Shown: piece by piece, positions 36,527-44,720 of the stretch
Position numbering within the stretch: the stretch's first letter is position 1
How the letters are laid out: each line of letters begins with the position of its first letter
Assembly (NCBI GenBank): GCA_003389215.1
Contig: QQVP01000121.1
Span: forward strand, 1-64,000
Reading direction: 5' to 3'
From: Planctomycetota bacterium
GTDB taxonomy: Bacteria; Planctomycetota; Planctomycetia; Pirellulales; UBA7805
DNA: 64,000 nt
Program-made: the position numbers and the translations under genes
Notes under the pieces: model-generated
Database searches by the model: none
Told to the model about the DNA's origin: nothing
What the model saw: the letters and a program-made list of their open reading frames with translations, nothing else

Positions 36527-39034
36527 TCAGTCGACGAATACGAACTCGTTCAAGTTCATCAATACGCGGCAGGCGTTGGCCAGCCCGTGACGTTCGGCAT
36601 AGCCCTGCAGCGCCGCCAGCTCTTCCGCGGCGGGCTTGCGGCCCAAAGCCAGGCGGAAGGCCCGCTCGACCTGCTCGTTCAGGGTGCCGTCCGTCGCCTC
36701 GACCCGGGCGGCAAAGTGCCGGGCCATGACGACCGACAGTTTGTTGTTCAGCAGGGCCAGCGATTGCAGCGGCGAGATCGTGGTGTTGCGCTTGGCCACC
36801 ATCATCGAGGGATCGGCACAGTCGAGCACCGTCATGAACGGCTGGGTTTGCGAACGCACCACGAAACGATAGATCGAGCGGCGATGCGACTTGGGGTCTT
36901 CCGGATCGTGAAGCCGGTACTCGTAGTGCGGCGAGTGCTCCGGCTTGTCGATTACAAAGTCCTGGAAACTCGGCCCGCCCATCTTTAGATCGAGCTTGCC
37001 GGAGACAAACAGAATCGAATCGCGCACCGCTTCGGCCTCCAGCTGGCGGCGATTGACCCGCCACAACAACCGATTGTCGGCATCGATGGCGTGGGCCTTC
37101 GCTTCGAGCGCGGCCGGCGTCCGACTTGCCTGCCGGTAGGTGGCGCTATTGCAAATCAGCCGGTGCAGGTCCTTCAGCGACTGACGGCCGTCGCGGAACT
37201 CGACGGCCAGGTAATCGAGCAACTCGGGGTGCGATGGCGTGCCGCCCATGCGTCCGAAATCGTTCGGCGTGTCGACGATACCGCGCCCAAAGTGATACTG
37301 CCACACACGATTGACGATCGATCGCCACGTCAACGAATTCTCGCGACTCGACAGCCAATGCGCCAGGGCGACGCGACGCTGGCCCTCGGGCGCCTCTTCG
37401 GGGACGTCGAGCGCGCCGCTCAAACCTTCCAGGCAGTCGAGTGCGCGGGGGCCAACCTTTTCCCCTGGAGCCAGAATGCTGCCCCGTTCGAGGACGTGAA
37501 TCGGACGCGGCCGGCCGCCACCCCAGCCGGTGCCGACGAACGTGCCGTAGCCGTGATGAATCATGCCGATGTAGGCCAACTTCGGCTCGGGCATCGCGGC
37601 GATCTGTTTGCGAATCTCGGCCAGCGCCTGTTCGTCGGCGGTCAGTTTGTCGCTCACCTCGGCCAGCTGGACGCTTACTTCTACTTCATTGCCAGACGGG
37701 GCGGCGCCCTGATCTCGCTGATCCTCGTCGCCCTCCTTCGCCGGCCCGGCTTTCTCGGAGTCCTTCGCGGTGTCCTTCTCTGCGGCGACGGCCTTTTCCA
37801 GCCGCATCTTCTCCCGCTTGTGCGAGTCGATCTTCGTCTTCAGCGCCCAACCGCGCTCGTAAAGGGCATCGCGCTCGGCGGTGATTGCCGGATCGTCGTC
37901 GTACTTCCGATCGGCCCGGTCGAGCGCCGAAAAGACGGCATGCAGGCTGTAGTAGTCTTTCTGCGTAATCGGATCGAACTTGTGATCGTGACACTGCGCA
38001 CAGCCGACCGTGAGGCTCATGAAGCTCATCACCGTGTTCTGCACCATGTCGTCGCGATCGAGATGCCGCGCGATCTTGCCGTCGATCTTCGACTCGGGAA
38101 TCTCGGCGTGCCCGATATGATCCCATGGCCCGGCGGCGATGAAACCGAGGGCCTCGATCCCGTCGACCGTGCCCGGGAAAAGAATGTCGCCGGCAATCTG
38201 CTCTTGAATGAAGCGATCGTAGCGCTTGTCTTCGTTGAGCCAGCGGATGACGTAATCGCGATACGGCCAGGCATGCGGCCGCGGCTTGTCTTTGTCGTAG
38301 CCGTGCGTCTCGCCGTAGTGAACGACGTCGAGCCAGTGCCGGGCCCAACGCTCGCCGTAGCGCGGCGAGGCGAGCAGACGATCGACCAGCTTCTCGTACG
38401 CCTCGGGATCGTCGTCCGCGACAAAGGCGTCCACCTCCGCGGGCGTCGGCGGCAGCCCCGTCAGATCGAAGTAGAGGCGACGCAAGAGCGTCGCCTTGTC
38501 GGCTTCCGGTGAAGGCTGCAGATCGGCCTCACGAAGCTTCGCCAACACAAAGGCATCGACCGCGTTGCGAATCCACTGGTGCGCCGCCGGATCGCTGACG
38601 CTTTCGGGAAGCGGCGGACGCGCGAGCTGCTTGAGCGACCACCAGACCGGTTCTTCCAATGTCAGGCCTTCAGGCCACTGGGCGCCGGCGTCGATCCACT
38701 GGCGAACGGCCGCCACCTGGGCCGGCTCGAGCGGCTTGTCGCCCTGGGGCATGTCCGCCTGGCCGTTGTGGGCGGTGATCAAGTCGATCAGGTAACTCGA
38801 ATCGGCGTCGTGCGGCTCGATCACCTCGCCGCTGTCGCCACCCGCCAGGACCGCCGTGGCCGACTGCAACGACAGTCCGCCCTCGCGATCTTCGTCGTTG
38901 TGGCAGTTCAGACACTTCGCCGCGAAGACGGGCGCGACCTGCTGCTCGAAGAACGTCTCCGCGGCCTGGAGCGAAGCGGCACCGGCAAGGAGCGAAAACG
39001 CGACGATCGCCGTTAGGAGCCTGCGAGCAAACAT
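36527..39034 (-). CDS. PSCyt1/DUF1549/DUF1553 planctomycete cytochrome protein (second copy)
   Basis: An 835-residue exported protein with a signal peptide (about 5-24, ending LQA), a cytochrome c domain with CLNCH (41-45), then DUF1549 (containing VGCAQCHDHKFDPITQ, a second CxxCH), a long charged Lys/Glu-rich segment and DUF1553. The first copy has [14 protein letters not shown] at the same place, so both proteins have two CxxCH sites. It is the first gene of the four-gene DUF1549/DUF1501 run. The 256 nt upstream hold no gene; a weak -10 candidate is listed there. It probably acts in periplasmic degradation or oxidation of complex carbohydrate, an inference from neighbours. Confidence 0.9.
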   Translation of the reverse strand: MFARRLLTAIVAFSLLAGAASLQAAETFFEQQVAPVFAAKCLNCHNDEDREGGLSLQSATAVLAGGDSGEVIEPHDADSSYLIDLITAHNGQADMPQGDKPLEPAQVAAVRQWIDAGAQWPEGLTLEEPVWWSLKQLARPPLPESVSDPAAHQWIRNAVDAFVLAKLREADLQPSPEADKATLLRRLYFDLTGLPPTPAEVDAFVADDDPEAYEKLVDRLLASPRYGERWARHWLDVVHYGETHGYDKDKPRPHAWPYRDYVIRWLNEDKRYDRFIQEQIAGDILFPGTVDGIEALGFIAAGPWDHIGHAEIPESKIDGKIARHLDRDDMVQNTVMSFMSLTVGCAQCHDHKFDPITQKDYYSLHAVFSALDRADRKYDDDPAITAERDALYERGWALKTKIDSHKREKMRLEKAVAAEKDTAKDSEKAGPAKEGDEDQRDQGAAPSGNEVEVSVQLAEVSDKLTADEQALAEIRKQIAAMPEPKLAYIGMIHHGYGTFVGTGWGGGRPRPIHVLERGSILAPGEKVGPRALDCLEGLSGALDVPEEAPEGQRRVALAHWLSSRENSLTWRSIVNRVWQYHFGRGIVDTPNDFGRMGGTPSHPELLDYLAVEFRDGRQSLKDLHRLICNSATYRQASRTPAALEAKAHAIDADNRLLWRVNRRQLEAEAVRDSILFVSGKLDLKMGGPSFQDFVIDKPEHSPHYEYRLHDPEDPKSHRRSIYRFVVRSQTQPFMTVLDCADPSMMVAKRNTTISPLQSLALLNNKLSVVMARHFAARVEATDGTLNEQVERAFRLALGRKPAAEELAALQGYAERHGLANACRVLMNLNEFVFVD

Positions 39035-39139
39035 AGCGGTGGGGGGCGGGCGTGGGCGCGTGCTTCGACGAGCCCGGCGTGCTATCCGATCCGGACGACC
39101 CCGGCTTCCTGCCGAGCGTGATCCTTATCGACTCGATCT

Positions 39140-39145
39140 ATTCTA
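39140..39145 (-). promoter_or_regulatory. candidate -10 box for the DUF1549/DUF1501 run
   Basis: The complement of 39140-39145 is TAGAAT, about 105 nt before ATG 39034. No good -35 box at 16-18 nt. The surrounding 256-nt gap contains nothing else that I can identify. Confidence 0.25.
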
Positions 39146-39290
39146 GCCGAAAACGGGGGCACAATACCAGCAAGCTTGGGCGAGAAAACCCTGTTAGAAA
39201 ACGGGTTACGGCATGTAGGGCGGTCGCATCGGCCCACCTGCGCGCCGGTGCAATTCTCGATGCGAGCGGGCAAGACGCACGTCGAGAGCC

Positions 39291-41588
39291 CTAAGGCCGC
39301 TCTGTGAGGCTCACGAGAGCAATGTCGACGTAATGGGCCTGGTCGCTCGACCGACAGTGAACGACGATGCTGTTCGACTTGCCGCGGCGCAGAGCGGCCG
39401 CCAACAGGCCCTCGACCGGCACCAACCGATAACCGGCCGTCGATGCCTCGGGCAGTCGCGTGGTCACCCCGTTGATCGTCACCGTGCAAGGGCCGCTGTG
39501 ATGCACGAGCAGGTGCGGACGACCGGCGAACTTCTCCGGCAAGGTGAAGCTACGCCGTAGCCAGATCGCCTCGCTCTGCCATTCGGTACGCACGCGTTTG
39601 CCAAAGTGTTTCAGCTTGCCGAGAACGCCGGGCCCCTCTTGCCACTGCCCGTCGTCGAAGTCCGGAGCCGACCAGGTCCCTTCGGGTTCCTTGGTCGTGT
39701 AGCGCCACGTTTGCGGTGTGTGTTCCGAGCCGGCCATCAGGTAGGTCACGATCGGGGGCTTCGCGTAGACCGCGCGATTCGCCGCGCGGACCGCCTCCGG
39801 GTGCAGCTTGTGGAGCGCGCGATCGTAGGTGAGGTGACCATTCACCTCGATTTCGACGTCGGTCGTCTGCGTGTAGACGGCCCCGGAAAGCCCGCGGGCA
39901 TACATTACCTGCAGGTTCTTGGTCAGCTCGACGTAGGCATCGGTTAGCTCGTCGATGTCGTCCAGACGGCGGTAGTCCCACTCCTTCTCGTTCTTCCACA
40001 GGTGCCCCGGCACGCGTCGGCCGAGTCCGCCGAACTCACCCATCACCACCGCCCGTTTCTCTTCAGGCAGCGGAAAGCTCTGGCCGAGGTAGTGGTGCAC
40101 GTCGTTCACTTCGCCGGTCCCGCGATCGACCAGCCCACTGGCCGAGTCGACCAGCCGGGTCGGGTCGAGCTTCTTGACCAGATCGGTAATCCGCGCCGTG
40201 TCGTATTGGCCCCAGCCCTCGTTGAACGGACTCCACAGCACGATGCAGGGATGATTGCCCCGCGACTCGATCAGCCGCGTCAGTTCGAGCTCGAACTGGC
40301 GCGCCGACTCCGGCGACCGAATCAGATCGGGGTCGGGCACCGGCTTGAAGACATTCAAGAATCGATCGCCGTTGGGCATGTCCTGCCAGACGATCATGCC
40401 GACGCGGTCGCAATAGGTGTACCACCGCTGCGGCTCGATCTTGACGTGCTTGCGAATCAGATTGAACCCCAAATCGCGCGTCGCGTCGACGTCGTAGCGC
40501 ATGGCGGCATCGGTCGGCGGGGTATACAAGCCGTCGGGCCAATAGCCCTGATCCAGCAGCCCGTACTGAAACAGCATCTTGTCGTTCAAGTAGATCCGCA
40601 GCAGCCCGGCGGCGTCCTTCTTGAGCTCGATCTTCCGCATGCCGAAGTAGCTTTCGACCCGGTCCTGGCTGCCGTTGTCGCCGGCGAGAGTCACGACCAC
40701 GTCGTAGAGATGCGGCGATCCGGGACCCCAGAGTTTCGGATCGGTGATCGGCAACACGATCGCCTCGCCCGGCTTGCCTTCGTCGCGGGCGATCAGGTCG
40801 TCGCCGTCGCGCACCTCGATCGCGACGCGCTCGCCGCGGCCCTTGACCGTCACAGCGACCTGCTGGCGATCGACGTCGGGCACGATCTTCAGCGACTCGA
40901 TGTAACTGGCCGGCACAGGCTCCAGCCACACGGTTTGCCAGATGCCGCTGCTGGCCGTGTACCACACGCCCTCGGTCGTCAGCGTCTGCTTACCGCGACA
41001 TTGATAGCCCGTGTCGGTGCCGTCCCACACCGAGACCACGATCTGCTGTTCGGCATCGCCGGGGCGGAGCGCGTCGGTGATGTCGAAGGTGAAGGGGTCG
41101 TAACCGCCGCGGTGACGTCCCACCTTAGTACCGTTAACGAACACGGTCGCGTCCCAGTCGACCGCGCCAAAGTTGAGCAACACGCGTTGGTCGTTCTTGC
41201 GCCATGCGCTCGGCACTTCGAACTGCCGGCGGTACCAGAGCCGCTGGGTGTAGCCGAGTCGCCGCTTGACGCCCGAGAGGGCCGACTCGACGGGAAACGG
41301 CACCAGAATGTCGCCGTCGAATTCCCCCGGCTGCGGCTCCTCGCGTTTGCGAATGGCGTATTGCCATAGCCCGTTGAGATTCTGCCACGACTTGCGAACC
41401 AGTTGCGGACGCGGGTACTCGGGCCAGACGCTCTCGGGACTCACTTCCTTGGCCCAGCGGGTCATGAGCGGACTCTCGGCCGGCTGCCATTTGCCGTCGT
41501 CGGCGTGGACGGCGGAATCGGTGACACAAAGGGCGGCGCCGGAAACAATCAGGACGAACGAGATCGCGAGAATCGTCAGACGCTTCAT
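39291..41588 (-). CDS. glycoside hydrolase family 2 protein, secreted
   Basis: A 765-residue enzyme: signal peptide (about 3-29), sugar-binding jelly-roll domain with LNGLWQYAI (71-79) and FVNGTKVGRHRGGYDPF (150-166), immunoglobulin-like domain, then a TIM barrel. The acid/base Glu457 is in LWSPFNEGWG (451-460) and the nucleophile is probably Glu518 in VVMGEFGG (514-521). An additional C-terminal beta domain (about 640-765) with GPCTVTINGV looks like a second carbohydrate-binding unit. The family includes beta-galactosidase, beta-mannosidase and beta-glucuronidase; I cannot choose among them. A TATAAT box faces it about 70 nt upstream. It is the clearest sign that this part degrades glycans. 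Confidence 0.88.
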   Translation of the reverse strand: MKRLTILAISFVLIVSGAALCVTDSAVHADDGKWQPAESPLMTRWAKEVSPESVWPEYPRPQLVRKSWQNLNGLWQYAIRKREEPQPGEFDGDILVPFPVESALSGVKRRLGYTQRLWYRRQFEVPSAWRKNDQRVLLNFGAVDWDATVFVNGTKVGRHRGGYDPFTFDITDALRPGDAEQQIVVSVWDGTDTGYQCRGKQTLTTEGVWYTASSGIWQTVWLEPVPASYIESLKIVPDVDRQQVAVTVKGRGERVAIEVRDGDDLIARDEGKPGEAIVLPITDPKLWGPGSPHLYDVVVTLAGDNGSQDRVESYFGMRKIELKKDAAGLLRIYLNDKMLFQYGLLDQGYWPDGLYTPPTDAAMRYDVDATRDLGFNLIRKHVKIEPQRWYTYCDRVGMIVWQDMPNGDRFLNVFKPVPDPDLIRSPESARQFELELTRLIESRGNHPCIVLWSPFNEGWGQYDTARITDLVKKLDPTRLVDSASGLVDRGTGEVNDVHHYLGQSFPLPEEKRAVVMGEFGGLGRRVPGHLWKNEKEWDYRRLDDIDELTDAYVELTKNLQVMYARGLSGAVYTQTTDVEIEVNGHLTYDRALHKLHPEAVRAANRAVYAKPPIVTYLMAGSEHTPQTWRYTTKEPEGTWSAPDFDDGQWQEGPGVLGKLKHFGKRVRTEWQSEAIWLRRSFTLPEKFAGRPHLLVHHSGPCTVTINGVTTRLPEASTAGYRLVPVEGLLAAALRRGKSNSIVVHCRSSDQAHYVDIALVSLTERP

Positions 41589-41653
41589 CGGTACAATATC
41601 TCTCGTGGTGGACGAGACGGGGCTCTCGGAATGATCAACTTGGCGTGGCCGCT

Positions 41654-41659
41654 ATTATA
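41654..41659 (-). promoter_or_regulatory. perfect -10 hexamer facing the GH2 gene
   Basis: The complement of 41654-41659 is TATAAT, about 66 nt upstream of ATG 41588. The -35 position has no good match. It lies in the 196-nt divergent region before the lipoprotein gene at 41785. Confidence 0.35.
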
Positions 41660-41784
41660 TCGCGGCGGTGGTACGCCTACAGCGTGTCGCTCGCAAGCGT
41701 CGCCGTGTTTCGTGCCCCGCTCGTCGGTCGACGATTCGTGTTGCATAATGTGGACTTCCGTTCCGCAGCAACAAGGTTTGCACC

Positions 41785-43266
41785 ATGTTTCGGTTCGACA
41801 CCATCGGCCAGGCGGCGCTCTTGGGCGCCTGCGTCTTGATTGCCGGCTGCCTCGACGATTTTCGCTACGACAATCCGGCTCCCCCGCAGATTGCGCCCAT
41901 CGTCGCCGAAAACGCGAAGCCGGGCGACGACGGCTGGCTGCTGACCAAGACCAAGATCAACGACCCTTCGCGCAGCTTGCCCGTGGAAGGCTATTGTTCG
42001 CACCAGTCGATTCGTGTGGGCGAGACTTTGAAGATCTTTGTCAGCACGGACCCGGTCTCGAAGTTCAACCTCGACATCTACCGCCTGGGCTACTACGACG
42101 GCCAAGGGGCCCGGAAGATGAAATCGTTCGCAGACATCGAAGGCCAAACCCAGGCCACGCCCGAACCGGGACCACGCAACGTTCGCGAGTGTCACTGGGA
42201 GCCGTCGGTCGAGTTTGCGATTCCGGACGACTGGCTCAGCGGTGTTTACCTCGGCAAGTTGACCGCGGTGCCGAGCGACTTTCAAAGCTACGTGATCTTT
42301 GTCGTGCGCGACGATCGCGAGGCCGACTTCATCTTTCAGGTCTCCGACCTAACCTGGCACGCCTACAACCGCTGGCCCGGCTGGGCCTCGTTGTACGACT
42401 TCGGCGACGATCACTGGTACGGCGGCCCCAGCAACAACGTCAGCTTCGATCGCCCCTATGCCCGCTACATCAACATGACCGCGGTTACCTGGGACAACGC
42501 CCGGCCCTACACAGGCGCGGGCAGCTTTCTCTTCTGCGAATTTCCGCTGGCCTACTGGATGGAGAAGGAGGGCTACGACGTCACCTACATCTCGCAGGTC
42601 GATACGCACGAAGATGCGGAGGGGTTGCTGCGGGCTCGCGGGTTCATCTCGATTGGCCACGACGAATACTGGAGTCGCCAGGCGTTTGCCAATGTGACGG
42701 CCGCGCGGGACGCGGGCGTGAGTCTGGCCTTTCTCTCGGCCAACACGTCGGTCGTCTCCGTCGAGTTCGATCCCTCCAGCGACGGACGTGCGAATCGCCA
42801 GTTTCGTCGCAGCACCACCTACGACGACGAACAAGATCTGACCGGCGCGGCGGCCTACGGACGTGGCTTTGGCGATTGGGTCTGCACTGCTCCGGATCAC
42901 TGGATCTATGAGGGCACCGGCATGCAGGAGGGCGACGTAATTGAGGAGTTGATTGGCTGGGAGTATCAGGGCGAGCCGCTCAAGAACGATCCCAGCCTCG
43001 AGATTGTCGCTCGCGGCCAACTGACCGACATCGAAGAGAACGAGCCTGGTGAATTCGTGGCCACCGTGTACGAGGGCCCCAAAGGCAATATTGTCTTCAA
43101 CGCGGCGACGATCTGGTGGGCGATGCCCCTGGCGAGTCCGCCCGGCTTTCGCCATCCCCATCGCGTCAAAGCGGACTGGACGAGAGACGACCCCCGCGTG
43201 CAGCAGATGACCAAGAACGTCTTCGCCCGCATGCTGGCGGACCCGCGTCCGGAGTCTTCGCCGTGA
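41785..43266 (+). CDS. lipoprotein related to N,N-dimethylformamidase large-subunit C-terminal domain
   Basis: A 493-residue lipoprotein (signal 8-20, lipobox LIAGC, Cys22). The body begins with a beta-rich part (GETLKIFVSTDPVSKFNLD, then IYRLGYYDGQGARK) followed by WLSGVYLGKLT and DLTWHAYNRWPGWASLYDF. These elements are typical of the domain found at the C-terminus of dimethylformamidase beta subunits and in many secreted proteins of unknown function. Whether it hydrolyses an amide is not known; the first half may be a fibronectin-like binding domain. ATG 41785 fits the signal peptide. The ThuA-like gene follows after 91 nt on the same strand. Confidence 0.72.
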   Translation: MFRFDTIGQAALLGACVLIAGCLDDFRYDNPAPPQIAPIVAENAKPGDDGWLLTKTKINDPSRSLPVEGYCSHQSIRVGETLKIFVSTDPVSKFNLDIYRLGYYDGQGARKMKSFADIEGQTQATPEPGPRNVRECHWEPSVEFAIPDDWLSGVYLGKLTAVPSDFQSYVIFVVRDDREADFIFQVSDLTWHAYNRWPGWASLYDFGDDHWYGGPSNNVSFDRPYARYINMTAVTWDNARPYTGAGSFLFCEFPLAYWMEKEGYDVTYISQVDTHEDAEGLLRARGFISIGHDEYWSRQAFANVTAARDAGVSLAFLSANTSVVSVEFDPSSDGRANRQFRRSTTYDDEQDLTGAAAYGRGFGDWVCTAPDHWIYEGTGMQEGDVIEELIGWEYQGEPLKNDPSLEIVARGQLTDIEENEPGEFVATVYEGPKGNIVFNAATIWWAMPLASPPGFRHPHRVKADWTRDDPRVQQMTKNVFARMLADPRPESSP

Positions 43267-43357
43267 TGCGCGAGTGGCCCGCGCGGCCGTCGCGCGATAC
43301 ATTGACAACGCGTCGGAATTCGACCCGTCAGCCTCAGAACCGACAGGAACCGCTCTC

Positions 43358-44404
43358 ATGAACGACCTTGCCGTGACCTTCATCCGCGCGATTGTCCTCC
43401 TCGTGTGTGTTGCCTTGCTACCCTCAGCGGCCACGGCAGACGATTGGGTCACGTACGAGCCGGCCGACGGCGCGGGCAAAGGCAAACACATCGTCTTGGT
43501 GGCCGGTGAATGGGAATATCGCTGCGAGGAAGGATTGCCCATGCTGGCCAAGATCCTCTCGCAGCGACACGGCTTCAAGTGCACCGTGCTCTTTCCGATC
43601 AACCCGGAGAATGGCACGATCGACCCGAACGTGAACAACAATGTGCCGGGTTTGGAACTGCTGGCCGAGGCCGACATGATGATCGTGCTGGCCATGGACC
43701 TGGAGCTGCCCGACGAACAGATGAAGCACTTTGTCGACTTCATCAACTCCGGCAAGCCGGTGCTGGGCTTTCGCTGCAGCGTGCTGGCCTTTCGTTACGA
43801 GAACGACAAAGACTCGCCCTATGCGAAATACGACTTCCGCGGCACCGCGGCGTCGGGCGCCGAAATTCCCGGCGGCTTTGGCATGGTCGTGCTGGGCGAG
43901 ACTTGGCGCGGACATCACGGACACCACGCCGTCGAAAGCACGCGCGGCCTGATCAATGGGCGCCGCCGCGGCCATCCGATTCTGCGCGGCGTGAAGGGCG
44001 ATATCTGGGGACCGACCGACGTCTATCAGATCGATCAGTTGCCCGACAACGCGGTTGTGCTCGCCTATGGTCAGGTACTTCGCGGCATGAAGCCGGATGA
44101 TGTGCCCAACTACGACAAGCCGGTGATGCCGATGGTGTGGGCGTACGAACGCGAAGTCGACGGCAAGCCTTCCCGTGTGGTCACCAGCACGATCGGCGCC
44201 GCCGAGGACCTCGAGAGCGAAGATCTGCGAAGGATCGTCGTCAACGGCGTTTACTGGTGTCTGGAAATGGAGGACCAGATCCCCCGTCCCACAAAAGACA
44301 ACCCCGCGGCGACGAACGTCGACTACGTCGGCGAGTTTGTCGCCTCGCCGTTCGGCCGCGACAAATTCAAGCCAGGACTCCGCCCCGCGGACTTGGCGCT
44401 CTGA
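43358..44404 (+). CDS. ThuA-like secreted protein
   Basis: A 348-residue protein with a signal peptide (about 8-27, ending ATA) and a glutamine-amidotransferase-like Rossmann fold of the ThuA (trehalose utilisation) type: HIVLVAGEWEYRCEEG, EADMMIVLAMDLELP, INSGKPVLGFRCSVLAF and a His-rich WRGHHGHHAVES. ThuA-like proteins in planctomycetes usually accompany sugar dehydrogenases and heme proteins, as here. ATG 43358 is chosen over upstream in-frame starts because AGGAA lies 9 nt before it and the signal peptide begins directly. Enzyme activity has not been established for most of the family. Confidence 0.82.
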   Translation: MNDLAVTFIRAIVLLVCVALLPSAATADDWVTYEPADGAGKGKHIVLVAGEWEYRCEEGLPMLAKILSQRHGFKCTVLFPINPENGTIDPNVNNNVPGLELLAEADMMIVLAMDLELPDEQMKHFVDFINSGKPVLGFRCSVLAFRYENDKDSPYAKYDFRGTAASGAEIPGGFGMVVLGETWRGHHGHHAVESTRGLINGRRRGHPILRGVKGDIWGPTDVYQIDQLPDNAVVLAYGQVLRGMKPDDVPNYDKPVMPMVWAYEREVDGKPSRVVTSTIGAAEDLESEDLRRIVVNGVYWCLEMEDQIPRPTKDNPAATNVDYVGEFVASPFGRDKFKPGLRPADLAL

Positions 44405-44720
44405 GCCGCGTCCCCTGACTCGGGTGGACATTGTCGCGTCCGAGAGACGGACCCGCAAAGTGGGGATTGCCGCCCCCGCCTCGACACCGATGGCGTGGGT
44501 GTCGCGTCTTTCGGCGGGTGGTCGAAGCCCTGGCACGTTGACCGTGCAAGGACCGAGCAAGACGCTCAAACGGCTCTGGCGCTTGGAATTAGCGGTTCTT
44601 TCGGCTATTCTAAGTCGAGCGTAACCCCACCCCCACGACCCACCTTGGCGGCGCACGCCGGCTACCTGTGCGCCGCTCTGCGGCCCCCGCGGCCCCCTCC
44701 CCAAAAAGGACGTTCGGATC
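44405..44720. other. 316-nt intergenic region upstream of the PVC-type dehydrogenase
   Basis: No gene seen on either strand. It holds a promoter candidate (44583-44611), a GC-rich stretch of C runs (about 44626-44704) and a ribosome-binding site AAGGA at 44706-44710, 10 nt before ATG 44721. The leader would be about 100 nt long. Confidence 0.5.
44583..44611 (+). promoter_or_regulatory. promoter candidate for the PVC-type dehydrogenase
   Basis: TTGGAA (44583-44588) and TATTCT (44606-44611) with a 17-nt spacer, each matching consensus at four of six positions. The same -10 sequence is found at 4794-4799. Confidence 0.45.

Noticed and set aside
44626-44704. C-rich stretch before the PVC-type dehydrogenase as a G-quadruplex or riboswitch.
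   Set aside because: The C runs do not have regular spacing of four tracts within a short span, and no riboswitch core was recognised.
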